From Homarus americanus (taxonomy: Eukaryota > Arthropoda > Malacostraca > Decapoda > Nephropidae): a stretch of DNA of 64,000 nucleotides. The stretch covers positions 196,501 to 260,500 of the forward strand of contig NW_024756415.1 in the NCBI RefSeq assembly GCF_018991925.1, written 5' to 3'. Below are positions 51,319 to 63,164 of the stretch, in pieces. The notes under the pieces were generated by a model. That model saw only the letters and a list, made by a program, of their open reading frames with translations. It was not told where the DNA came from and ran no database searches. The position numbers and the translations under genes were made by a program. Numbering within the stretch: position 1 is the first letter of the stretch; each line of letters begins with the position of its first letter.

Positions 51319-51721
51319 TCCTTTTTGCGTGTTTAAATTACTTATGTCGTTCATAGGTTGACATATCGAGACTTATCCTACACTGGTTTTAGAACACGTG
51401 GACCCCGTGCGTATTTTATCACTTATAGAATAATGTACCAATGTTCGTATAATACTATTTCTTCACTGTTTTAGTCAACACACCTGTATATCGTTAGGCA
51501 ACAGGTTAACAAGAGTTCCAACGTCAGCACTTATTTTGGGGGAAAGGACACATCCGTTTGCTTGTATTTTATTGGTCGGACGAAATGTTGAAGAGACTGT
51601 TAACATGTATTGGCTGGTGGGCTGCACACGTTGGTTCCTTGATATTTATGGCGGGGTATTCAATCACCCACTAATTTATCTTGTAACCATTTATAGGAAC
51701 TGGCGGGAAAGACAGACACAG

Positions 51722-51722
<1 letters not shown>
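51319..51722. other. Unique sequence
   Basis: No feature seen. Confidence 0.4.

Positions 51723-51761
<39 letters not shown>
51723..51761. repeat. (GT)n microsatellite
   Basis: About 19 GT units. Confidence 0.94.
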
Positions 51762-51762
<1 letters not shown>

Positions 51763-51987
51763 CTGACTTAGGTTTTTGCTATGCCTGCGTTGGACGCCCG
51801 ACAACAACCACGCGTTAATTCATGAATTATACCCGCGGTTTTTGTAAGGCTTCACATATTACAGGTAAAAGAAAAACACTGCCTCAGAACCCGTACACCA
51901 ACATCAAGGTCGTTTACTATAAAGAGGGGTCAATAATTAAACAACCTTATTCACACATCACAAACCATACCTGGTAAGAGGACCACC
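51762..51987. other. Short unique segment
   Basis: No feature seen. Confidence 0.5.
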
Positions 51988-52044
51988 ATGTATGTATGTA
52001 TGTATGTATGTATGTATGTATGTATGTATGTATGTATGTATGTA
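51988..52044. repeat. (TATG)n microsatellite
   Basis: About 14 units. Confidence 0.95.
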
Positions 52045-52394
52045 TTTCTTGCCTCCTCCTCTTATATGCAACTTCTATAATGGTTTACATCTTAATTTTA
52101 TTCTTAATGTACTGTATATATCTATTGTTTTGCTTTAATATTTACATTCATTGACTCTTTGTACACCCAATGCCAGTAGGTCCTGTGTGAGACAACAGTG
52201 TGTGTGATAATCCCACATTGTTTGTCTTTTCAATGTGTTGGGAATAGGAACTAACGTGAGCCAAATTGAATCACGCCACTCTTAATGATGGTGAAGACTA
52301 CAGTTATGTGTCGAAACATGTGGCAGTATGCACACACTCTGGACGTGTGACACTCTCAAAAGACTATGAAAACGTCAACATAGGGGCACACTAT
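52045..52394. other. Unique sequence
   Basis: No gene or repeat seen before the satellite. Confidence 0.45.
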
Positions 52395-54468
52395 GTAAAC
52401 ATCGTGAACATGTTTAGTGTGTTATCCCAGTAAACACAAACACCGTGAACATGTTTAGTGTGTTATCCCGGTAAACACAAACACCGTGCACATGTTTAGT
52501 GTGTTATCGATAAACACAAACACCGTGCACATGTTTAGTGTGTTATCAGTAAACACAAACACCGTGCACATGTTTATATGTTATCCCTAACCAACACCGT
52601 GCACATGTTTAGTGTGTTATCCCAGTAAACACAAACACCGTGCACATGTTTAGTGGTTATCCCGTAAACACAAACACCGTGCACATGTTTAGTGTGTTAT
52701 CCCAGTAAACACAAACACCGTGCACATGTTTAGTGTGTTTCCATCGTAAACACAAACACCGTGCACATGTTTAGTGTGTTATCAATGCTTAAAACACCGT
52801 GCACATTTTAGTGTGTTATCGTAAACACAAACACCGTGCACATGTTTAGTGTGTTATCCCGTAAACACAAACACCGTGCACATGTTTGATCATGTTATCA
52901 GTAACACAAACACCGTGCACATGTTTAGTGTGTTATCCAGTAAACACAAACACCGTGCATGTTTAGTGTGTTATCCGTAAACACAAACACCGTGCACATG
53001 TTTAGTGTGTTATCAGTAAACACAAACACCGTGCACATGTTTAGTTTGTTATCAGTAAACATAAACACCGTGCACATGTTTGAGTGTGTTATCAGTAAAC
53101 ACAAACACCGTGCACATGTTTAGTGTGTTATCCCAGTAAACACAAACACCGTGCACATGTTTAGTGTGTTATCCCGGTAACCTGAAACACCGTGCATGTT
53201 TAGTGTGTTATCCCAGTAAACACAAACACCGTGCACATGTTTAGTGTGTTATCCCGTAAACACAAACACCGTGCACATGTTTAGTGTGTTATCCCAGTAA
53301 ACACAAACACCGTGCACATGTTTAGTGTGTTATCGGTAAACACAAACACCGTGCACATGTTTAGTGTGTTATCAGTAAACACAAACACCGTGCACATGTT
53401 TATGTTATCGGTAAACACAAACACCGTGCACATGTTTCGTGTGTTATCAGTAAACACAAACACCGTGCACATGTTTAGTGTGTTATCGGTAAACACAAAC
53501 ACCGTGCACATGTTTAGTGTGTTATCCCAGTAAACACAAACACCGTGCACATGTTTAGTGTGTTATCAGTAAACACAAACACCGTGCATGTTTAGTGTGT
53601 TATCCCAGTAAACACAAACACCGTGCACATGTTTAGTGTGTTATCGGTAAACACAAACACCGTGCACATGTTTAGTGTGTTATCCCAGTAAACACAAACA
53701 CCGTGCATGTTTCATGTGTTCCCAGTAAACACAAACACCGTGCACATGTTTCAGTGTGTTATCCCGTAAACACAAACACCGTGCACATGTTTCAGTGTGT
53801 TATCCCAGTAACACAAACACCGTGCACATGTTTAATGTGTTATCCCAGTAAACACAAACACCGTGCACATGTTTAGTGTGTTATCCGATAAACACAAACA
53901 CCGTGCACATGTTTAGTGTGTTATCCCAGTAAACACAAACACCGTGCACATGTTTAGTGTGTTATCGTAAACAAACACTTGCACATGTTTAGTGTGTTAT
54001 CCGTAAACACAAACACCGTGCACATGTTTCAGTGTGTTATCCCGGTAAACACAAACACCGTGCACATGTTTGTGTGTTATCGTAACAACACGTGCATGTT
54101 TAGTGTGTTATCCCAGTAAACACAAACACCGTGACATGTTTAGTGTGTTATCGTAAACACAAACACCGTGCACATGTTTAGTGTGTTATCGGTAAACACA
54201 AACACCGTGCATGTTTAGTGTGTTATCAGTAAACAAAAACACCGTGCACATGTTTAGTGTGTTATCAGTAAACACAAACACCGTGCACATGTTTAGTGTG
54301 TTATCCCAGTAAACACAAACACCGTGCACATGTTTAGTGTGTTATCCCAGTAAACACAAACACCGTGCACATGTTTAGTGTGTTATCCCAGTAAACACAA
54401 ACACCGTGCACATGTTTAGTGTGTTATCCCAGTAAACACAAACACCGTGCACATGTTTCGTGTTATCC
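52395..54468 (+). repeat. 2.07 kb satellite, 39-42 bp unit, about 50 copies
   Basis: Unit: AGTAAACACAAACACCGTGC, ACATGTTTAGTGTGTTATC, with or without CCC or a single extra base before AGTAAAC, giving 39, 41 or 42 bp. AACACAAACA and TGTTTAGTGTGTT pair with each other around a CCGTGCACA loop, so each unit is an imperfect palindrome. GTAAACA occurs in nearly every copy. Parts of the minus strand read as 13-14 residue repeats (NTLNMCTVFVFTD) because the dominant lengths are multiples of 3; indels elsewhere break this. Confidence 0.96.
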
Positions 54469-55196
54469 TCCTCTCTGCCGCAAGCACCGCCCTCTCGTGT
54501 GGACGGAGGGAGTCCACACACAGCAGCCCCTTGACACAGTTGACGAGGAAAGTTCTTTATATAATACAACATAAATTATCTCTTCTATACATTTATTTAC
54601 CTCGATTTATTTCACATGCTATAGAATCATAATAGTCAAAGAAAATTTCAGAAATGCCTTTAAATAATAAGGAAGACAAAATTGGGTCAATGATTATTTC
54701 GTTCTTTACATAATGACGACCATATATGTTGTTATCACGATATTTGGAACTGTTATGAGTCGTGATCCAGAGACACCCGGGACTAACGATCTAATGACCA
54801 CATCCACTTCTACCTCCATTTAACTTCATTAACTGTGGGGGTGATGATTAAATGTAATATATTCCTATATCAAAGTTTATACCAGTCAACATAACAGTTA
54901 TCAACAGTCTCCTATAGTACCACTCAGTGTTACGTCGACCAACTTTACAAAGAGATGCTCGTTAGCGATCAGGTGATGATAACGAGCCAGGGCAATTGAT
55001 CCCCAACACTAAATTACCACTCGACAGTCAACCTGGCACAAGGGGTCATCGTGGCATCGTTAATTAGGAGGTCGTTATCCCCGGCGCTCGTTATGTGGTG
55101 TTCTGGAGGGCACCAGGTGGTGGCCGGGGCGACAGGTGGGCCCTTAACCTCTCACAATGACACTGTTCTCCTCCATCACCTGGTATGACGTCATCA

Positions 55197-55197
<1 letters not shown>
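54469..55197. other. Unique sequence
   Basis: No gene or repeat seen. Confidence 0.4.

Positions 55198-55254
<57 letters not shown>
55198..55254. repeat. (GT)n microsatellite
   Basis: About 28 GT units. Confidence 0.95.
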
Positions 55255-55256
<2 letters not shown>

Positions 55257-55490
55257 TGATGATGTTGTTGTTTTGTTGTAAGTTTTGCTGATGGTGGTTG
55301 TGGGTAGTTATGGCGATGAATTTATGTTTTTATTGATGGTGTTGATGGTGGTGGTGATGGTGATGATGGTGGTGATAGTGGTGGGTGGTGATGGGTGGCG
55401 GTGGTGGCGGTGGTGGTGGTGGTGGCGGCGGTGATGATGGTGGCGGTGGTGGTGGTGGTGGTGGTGGATGGCGGTGGTGGTAGTCAATGG
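55255..55490 (+). repeat. GGT/GAT/GGC triplet tract
   Basis: GATGATGATG, then GGTGGTGATGG and GGCGGTGGTGG words. Confidence 0.85.
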
Positions 55491-55534
55491 AAGGCTAGAT
55501 ATAAGTTAAAGTCAGAAGGGATAGTTGACACCAT

Positions 55535-55840
55535 TTCTTCCTCTTCCTCCCCCTCTCCCCTATCCCAGTCAAAGCAACAAAGACAAGGGACAGGCGAGAT
55601 CTCATCCTCTCCCTCTTTCTTCTTCCCTATCCTTCTATCTACCTCCCTCCCTCTTCCTCTTGACTCTTGTCCCATAATTCCGCCCCTCTCTCTCTCTCTC
55701 TTCCGTCCCTCATCACCTTTCTGCGCCTACTCCTCTCCATCCATCCCTTTCTCTCTCTCTCTCTCTCTTCTTTCCTTCCTCCCTCCCTTCATTCTTTCCT
55801 CCCTTTCTCTCCCTCTCCCTTCCTCACCCTCCCTTAAGCC
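55535..55840. repeat. CT-rich tract
   Basis: CTCTCTCTC patches at 55686-55701 and 55751-55768 within TCCTCCCTC low complexity. Confidence 0.8.
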
Positions 55841-55967
55841 AGGTGCGGTAGTCACTAGTCCCTCAGGTCCAGCTGAATACATTAATTACTCCTTTGAATG
55901 AGACTGGCGAGAAGGGGGAGGCGACGGGGCATTATAGTGCTCCAACCCAGGTTATGATGCTCTTACA

Positions 55968-56350
55968 TTAGAGAGATACATAAAGACACATACAGACAGA
56001 GACACATACAGACAGAAAGAGAAAAGAGACACATGAAAACAGACAGTGAGAGACACACATGTAAGTAGTAAGTAAGCAACATGAAGAGAGAAAGAGACAG
56101 AGAACACGTAGGCAGAAACATAAGGAGAAAGAGAGACATACAGACAAAGAGAAAAAAGATACATCCAAAGTGAGAAAGAGATAATAAAGACAGAGAGAAG
56201 AAAGGAAATATCGACAATGAAACAAAAGAAATCATAATTATAATCACACATACACAAGTAAACAGAGAATATGCAGGAGAAGTGAATACACAGAGACAAA
56301 CAAATAATGGAGGACAGGAAAGCAAAGACACATAGATACAAATAAATGAG
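55968..56350 (+). repeat. GACACATACAGACAGA low-complexity tract
   Basis: GAGACACATACAGACAGA-like words recur irregularly; purine-rich. The minus-strand open frames are composition effects. Confidence 0.7.
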
Positions 56351-56380
56351 AGAGATAGAGAAGCCTTGAATGAAATAAAA

Positions 56381-56381
56381 T

Positions 56382-56449
<68 letters not shown>
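56381..56449. repeat. (CA)n microsatellite
   Basis: 34 CA units. Confidence 0.96.
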
Positions 56450-56452
<3 letters not shown>

Positions 56453-56559
56453 TGTCAGGGGGCTCGGAATTAGTGCATAATAGAGTTAACACCAGGTGGT
56501 GAAAGTCAGCCTGGGGAATTTCACTGTGTGGTGGTAACGTGTGGCCACAATACTCGTGT

Positions 56560-56710
56560 ATATTACCTGATGACACCTCTACTACCTAGATAACACCTGG
56601 TAACATCTGTAATACCTATATAACACCTGGTAACATCTCCATAACACCTGATAACACGTTCAATATGTAGATAGCCCCTGATAACACCTAGAGAACACTT
56701 CTATAATATT
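56560..56710 (+). repeat. TAACACCTGGTAACATCT degenerate tandem repeat
   Basis: TAACACCTGGTAACATCT and TATATAACACCTGGTAACATC recur at roughly 19 and 38 bp. Confidence 0.7.
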
Positions 56711-57082
56711 TTGTTAGCATTCTAAATTATTTGATAACATCTTAAGGCTTTCATCATAACATCAAGCGTCTTAATCATCAAATATTCGCCATATTTTCAA
56801 TTATAAACAGCTGATTTTCCCTCTTAAGTTTAATACGCTGTCAATGGCAAAAAATGGTGTCGATATTACGCTGAGACTTTACCTACAGCCCGGTTTATTT
56901 TCCTCTTCTCTCTTGCTGAGGGAAAAATATAACTCAGCAATCTTGGAGAATTAGGAACCAGGTTGGAATATCTATTATGGAGAAATTTGTTAAAAAAATT
57001 TGACGTTAATTAAGAGAGTAAAGGTGAGAGATTTAATGCAGGTAATGAGTGGGATTTAGATCTTAAGTGCTCAGCCTTTTTA
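56711..57082. other. AT-rich unique sequence
   Basis: No feature seen. Confidence 0.45.
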
Positions 57083-57360
57083 TTACTCTCTCCCTCTCTT
57101 CTGCCCTCCACATCCCTCTCTCTCCCTATCTTTACCTTCATTTCTCTCCTTCTCTCCATTTCCCCTATCCTCCCCCCTCCCATCTGCTTCCTCCCTCTTC
57201 CTTCATTTCTCTCCCTCTCTCCACCTCCCCCTATCCTCTCCCCTCCCCTCTATAATTCTCTACTTCCTCCTCTACCCTCCCCCTTTGCCTACCACTTCCC
57301 CTCTCCCTTCCCCTAACTCCTTCATTCCCCAACCTCCCTCCCTCACCCTCACTCCCTCTC
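57083..57360. repeat. CT-rich tract
   Basis: CTCTCCCTCTCTC and TTCATTTCTCTCC words repeat; no exact unit. Confidence 0.8.
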
Positions 57361-57599
57361 TGTTAATGAAAATATAAGTAATTTAATGTGATGACAGCAT
57401 GCCGTGTGGCGCCCATCATGGTCAGTTCTCTACTGATTAAAAAAAAGTAAAAAAAATAAGCGCGAGTGTATCTGTTTTTGTAGGTCAAATGGTCCCATGT
57501 CCTTACGGGCCCCACCCTAATCTGACTTAACCTAACCCACCAAGGCCGGGGGCAACCAGACCTTTCCTATGATGGTAAGGTTGTCTGCTAAAATTCGTG

Positions 57600-57840
57600 T
57601 TGACGTGATGTTGTATGAGGTCAAGCGTATATCAAGTAGAGTTTTTTTTTTTTTTTATCTGTAACAAGTGAAATGAATACTGAAATTTGTATGACAAGTC
57701 GCACGTCAAAATATTTGTTAGTGGAGTCGTACCTCAAGATTGCAGTGATATTTTAGTCAGATAATTATCATACACGTCAAGTCCATAGTGAAATTTAGTT
57801 AGATCAGTCGTACGTCGAGGCTGCAGTGCATCATTTACAT
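57600..57840 (+). repeat. Degenerate ~42 bp repeat with GTCGTACGTCAAG core
   Basis: GTCGTACCTCAAG, TCATACACGTCAAG and GTCGTACGTCGAG each precede CAGTGATATTT or AGTGAAATTT-like words. Four diverged copies; a T15 run at 57642-57656 splits the first. Confidence 0.5.
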
Positions 57841-58057
57841 GCCTTTCAGACAGGAAATTCATTAAAATTACCAAAACTAAAGAAAGTTGGGTAAGTTAGG
57901 TCATAATTATTGCCAGGAGAATTAATGGGTAAGTTTATGGGAAGTAAATGTCAGTGGCACCCGACATTTACGGTGCTTGAGAGGTCATAACTGGAGACGT
58001 CAACACTACACACTCACAGGATATTGATGGAAGAAGCACTTAATGGTTCTGTCATGG

Positions 58058-58265
58058 TCTATCCTAACCTAACCCAACCCAACCTAATTTAACCTAACCT
58101 AAACCAACCCAACACAAACTAAACCAACCTAACCTAACCTAAACCAACCCAACCTAACCTAAACCAACCCAACACAACCTAACCCACACCCAACACAACC
58201 TAACCCACACCCAACACAACCTAACCCACACCCAGCCTAACCTCATCCAACTGAACATAACCAAA
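58058..58265 (+). repeat. CCTAA-derived block with 21 bp unit
   Basis: Begins as CCTAACCTAAACC and becomes CCTAACCCACACCCAACACA (plus A), three copies at 58175-58240. Confidence 0.85.
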
Positions 58266-58419
58266 CCCACAGCCTCATCGTTGGCTAATACATAATATAG
58301 TTTATTTCGTATAAGACTGTACGAAAATGCAAAAAGAAAATGATGGGGAGAACTTCCACTAAGATCAGTAAGTTGTGGTAATGTTTATACCTCCACATTT
58401 GTTGACATTCTGCTAAGTG

Positions 58420-58595
58420 GAGGAAGAGAGGGGACAGAGTAAGGGGAGGGGGAAGGGTGAAGGGATGAGGGGAAGGGGGGAGGGGGAAGGGTGGAGGGGA
58501 AGGGGGGATGGAGGAGGGAAAGGGGGAATGGAGGAGGCAAAGGGGGAAGGGAGGAGGGGAAGTGAGAGAGAGAGGAGGGGAAGGAAAGATACTGT
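58420..58595 (+). repeat. Purine-rich GGAAGGGGG tract
   Basis: GGAGGGGAAGGGGG-like words at about 15-19 bp spacing; G-quadruplex potential. Confidence 0.85.
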
Positions 58596-58647
58596 CTAAT
58601 GGCATCTGATTGAGACTGGATGAGATTTTAATGACCCATATTTCTAG

Positions 58648-58742
58648 TGAGGTTAGGTTAGGTTACATTAAAACAGGTTACGTCAGAGTTAGGTTTAGTT
58701 AGTTTACTTTAAGTTAGGTTAGGTTAGGTTAGGTTAATTTCG
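58648..58742 (-). repeat. TTAGG telomere-like block, opposite orientation
   Basis: GGTTAGGTTAGGTTAGGTTA on the plus strand with a diverged first half. It is the only block in the window oriented this way. Confidence 0.85.
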
Positions 58743-59760
58743 GTTCGATATCGTTATTTGAATTAATTATTATTTTTTCCCCAGCAGAATTTCGTGTGTA
58801 AGAAAATAACTCCCGGGTGTTGACAACATTAATGGGAGGTGTGTGATGGAGGCCATTATACGTGCTTCCGCTGCTAAATGTACTTGCCCTGATAAAAGCT
58901 CACACAGCCTTCACCTACTGGTACTTCCACTGGTTGTGTTTAATATCAGACATGAACATACAATAACTGGAGTACATTTATCGCGTTTTTCGTCATGTAC
59001 AAAAAAAGTATAAAAAACAAATGATAAAGACTACTGACTCCCGGACAGTTTTTGGTTACACGAGAAATACTAATATGTTGTTTGTGCCGCCCCAACTATG
59101 TACAGTAAGAACATCATGCAACTTACACACTTATACAAACACACAAACACTTATATAAATTATGACAAAACTTTCTATTACATGTATACACTATATACTG
59201 TGGAATATATTAGGTTGTTCACCATGTACAGTACACACAACATCTATGAAAGGTGACGTAACAGACACACACATCGTGATTTTCATTTACTTTTTCAACA
59301 CATGGTAATCTATTTGAGACTACACAATGCACCTAACTTTAATCTACTGTTAGGTAAAGTTTAGTGACAAATATAAATCAAACCGAAAAGTAACAGAATG
59401 AGTCCAGAAAGTTTGGCGCTGTGAGTTCAACAAATATATTCAGCTGCAACGTGAGACAGAAAATGAAAAACATATCAGCATGGAAAAAAATAATAATGTA
59501 CAGCAGAGCGTATTTACAAAATAAAAATTATTTGCCATACCTGTTAAAAATATCGAAAAAAATGAAATAAAAAAATTGCAATGTGTGTTTACTAAATAAA
59601 GACTATTAGCAATATTATTTACGAAAATTTCTCGAAACACGATTAAGGAAATTAAAAACATTGGCAGTACGAGTTAAAGCTAAACCATGGACCTCTCAGA
59701 CCGGTGATTACCTCGCCTGGGTAACTGAGTCGATGGAGGCCATCTATACTCTCGTTGATT
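58743..59760. other. AT-rich unique sequence
   Basis: No gene, tandem array or RNA seen. Confidence 0.4.
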
Positions 59761-59877
59761 GGATGAGGCCAGGGCATAAGACACATAGTATGAGGCCAGG
59801 TTATGAGATCAGGGGCATGAGACAAGGGTATGAGGTTAGGGTATGAGACAAGGATATAAGGCCAGGGTATGAGACCT
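59761..59877 (+). repeat. TATGAGGCCAGGGTATGAGA repeat
   Basis: ATGAGGCCAGGGCATAAGAC and related words about six times at 14-20 bp spacing. Confidence 0.8.
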
Positions 59878-60690
59878 GTGCCACTGACGCGAAGAGGCCG
59901 AGCTAGGAACTCCCAGTACATTCAGTCCTGCCCCCGTCAGCAAACTCACCGTCGCCACCGTCTCCCAGAAGAGAACCTGCGCAAAAGAGGATATTTGAGT
60001 GGCATTTGGGTTGTGCAAGACCCAACACCACTGTCTTGACTATAAATAGAGTGATTTCAGTGGCAAGGGGAACACCCAAGACGGCTAGCACCTACCCATA
60101 TCTGCAGGCTGCCGGAAGGACCGCCTATGGTGCCCCGCCAGCCCTTGCTTCTCTCTCAGTGTCTGCTCCCCCCAAGCCTTTCATCTTACCAGACTAACAT
60201 ATAAGACAGTGAGGCAATAGTTAGTAGGTGTCAGGGCATGTCCACATCCCGATGGGCCTGCACGCCGTACTTCTAAGACCCTTTGCTGTTCCGAGATCAC
60301 CTACTGTGACACCACCCCACACCACACGGTGTCCCCACTTTTTTGCACTTAGTAACTATATCAGTTCTCATGTACAGAACCAAATACACACTGTGCTTGA
60401 ATACTTCTCACGAAAATGTGAATAAAAAGTGTGAGGCCAGACATACTGCCTCACACGCCTGTACTCACGCATTTGTGAATAAGTTACCCTTTATGTATAG
60501 AACTAAACAAATAATGTAATTTAAATACTGTGTAACATTCAGTGCCATAATATCCTGACAACGGGGGTTAATTATTATGACCCGTTGTAAACTCTACTCT
60601 GTAATCCTTTTGCGCTACCGCTCACAAGATGAGTGTGGGGTGCACAATAAAGTAGCCGCTGTAAGCGGCAAAATCAAATCAAATCAATCC
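59878..60690 (+). mobile_element. Probable retroelement 3' region with hairpin and ATCAA tail
   Basis: The 3' end reads GTGCACAATAAAGTA, the perfect hairpin GCCGCT-GTA-AGCGGC (60655-60669), then about four ATCAA/AATCA units (60670-60688). A hairpin followed by a short tandem tail is how several LINE and SINE families end. The upstream part has GACTATAAATAG near 60039 and no reading frame of note. How far the element extends 5' is unknown; the start given is a guess. Confidence 0.45.
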
Positions 60691-61250
60691 CCATGACCAC
60701 GTGAGGTCCTTCATGTCAACACCCGAGGACGAGATACTGCACCACGTGAACACTACACCACCCTATGTCTCCATGACCACGTGAGGTCCTTCATATCAAC
60801 ACACGAGGACGAGATACTGCACCACGTGAACACTACACCACCCTATGTCTCCATGACCACGTGAGGTCCTTCATATCAACACCCGAGGACGAGATACTGC
60901 ACCACGTGAACACTACACCACCCTATGTCTCCATGACCACGTGAGGTCCTTCATATCAACACCCGAGGACGAGATACTGCACCACGTGAACACTACACCA
61001 CCCTATGTCTCCATGACCACGTGAGGTCCTTCATATCAACACACGAGGACGAGATACTGCACCACGTGAACACTACACCACCCTATGTCTCCATGACCAC
61101 GTGAGGTTCTTCATATCAACACACGAGGACGAGATACTGCACCACGTGAACACTACACCACCCTATGTCTCCATGACCACGTGAGGTTCCTCAAATCAAC
61201 ACCCGAGGACGAGTTACTACACGTGAACACCACACCACCTGGTGTCTCAA
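60691..61250 (+). repeat. 80 bp tandem repeat, seven copies, two CACGTG per unit
   Basis: The word CCATGACCAC recurs at 60691, 60771, 60851, 60931, 61011, 61091 and 61171: exactly 80 bp each. Each full unit contains GACCACGTGAGGT and GCACCACGTGAACAC; the first two boxes are at 60698-60703 and 60743-60748, i.e. 45 bp apart, then 35 bp to the next. Copies differ at few sites (CACCCG or CACACG, GTCC or GTTC). The last copy is diverged and short. It starts right after a retroelement tail. Confidence 0.96.
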
Positions 61251-61585
<335 letters not shown>

Positions 61586-62159
61586 GTCATGCAGAAAAAG
61601 ACATAGACGGTATGAGTGATGACAGTGCCCGTCAACACAGCCTGGACTCAAGGGAAAAAAAAGTTTTGTAATGTAAATCACAAAAATAAATGTTATAAAG
61701 CAAAGAGTCAAAAAATTAATTGCATCAAGCAATAAAACAAATAAGATAAAAATAAACTATCAGGAAATTAGTTAAATTTAGGAGTAAAATATACAGATAT
61801 GTGAATGAAAAATATCTGGAATGTGAGTTGCAACGAATAAAATTCATTGCCACGTAAGTTAAATAAATTTTAATTTTTACAATGCCCCCTAACACTAATG
61901 AAGATTATCCCAATGTTTATGTTGATAATGAACAACATTCAAACACGAAAGATAATTTAATGTTGCAACGATGTTTTACTAACAAATAACAGCTCAACAC
62001 TTGCTTCAGCTGAATAAAATGCTTTCTAATAAAATTATCAAGAATTGGTTACTGACTGTGTTAAGCCTTGTTTCAAAATAACACAAAACTTCCCTCATTC
62101 CTAACAGTATTATCAGTCATGTCAGGAAAGGCGGCTTTCAGGCGACTAACCGGAGGTAA
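61586..62159. other. AT-rich unique sequence
   Basis: No gene seen. Confidence 0.45.

Positions 62160-62251
<92 letters not shown>
62160..62251. repeat. (TA)n microsatellite
   Basis: About 46 uninterrupted units. Confidence 0.96.
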
Positions 62252-62256
<5 letters not shown>

Positions 62257-62430
62257 AATTTACTGCTAACTGTATACAATTTACCAGAAATTTGGGATGG
62301 CAGGCCAACAGAGGCTTCACTATTACACGGGGTAAATAATAAATCATATAGCAGAATCCCTGGCATGACTTCCTGCATATCTCAAATGGTAAGATTCATG
62401 TGTTTACATTTCTAAATATTTTTTACCCTA

Positions 62431-62572
<142 letters not shown>

Positions 62573-63164
62573 AACCACATAATAACCTCATGAATGTGGG
62601 AGCCACTCACTTCCTTCAAAGAGAATTACTCATTAATTAATTGAATGTGTTAATTCGAATACTGGTGATCAAAAACAGTTTATCACATGACTTACGCTTC
62701 TCTTGACACAAACATTCCTTATTCACGAAAACACAGTCAGGCAAGTCAGGAGAGGCAGGCAGTGGTTGAACTAACACGTAAACATTTAACTACAAGGTTG
62801 TTTACTAACGAGCGTGAACAATATAACACAGCAGCAGAAAGTTACATCGTCAGTGTAAAGCACATGAACATACATTTGCTTTTATTAGTAATAAAGTATA
62901 ATTTATAACTACTCTCCATAACCAGCACTGCAGCTAAGCGCATGCAAATTATAAAATTCTACGAATACACATATATTTAGGAATATTTTTTACATAATGG
63001 CTGCGTTAAAAATAATTATGACAAAAATATATTGTTTTCTTGCATATTAAAATCTGATTAGAAAAAGTCGTTTAATCTCATTTATTCATCAAAATATTCT
63101 TCTAAGTGTTGTTTGGAGTGTTCTTTATCACTCACACACACACACACACACTTTGTTTTTCAGG
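62573..63164. other. AT-rich unique sequence
   Basis: A 73-residue frame at 62687-62908 (+) shows no domain. A short (CA)n lies at 63131-63150. Confidence 0.4.

Noticed and set aside
52395..54468. CRISPR-like array
   Set aside because: The regular direct repeats have no unique spacers; the units are contiguous. The rest of the window is eukaryotic in character.
60128..60205. Small gene behind the TATAAATAG word near 60042
   Set aside because: The first ATG downstream opens only about 25 codons with no features; the word is probably chance or part of the retroelement.
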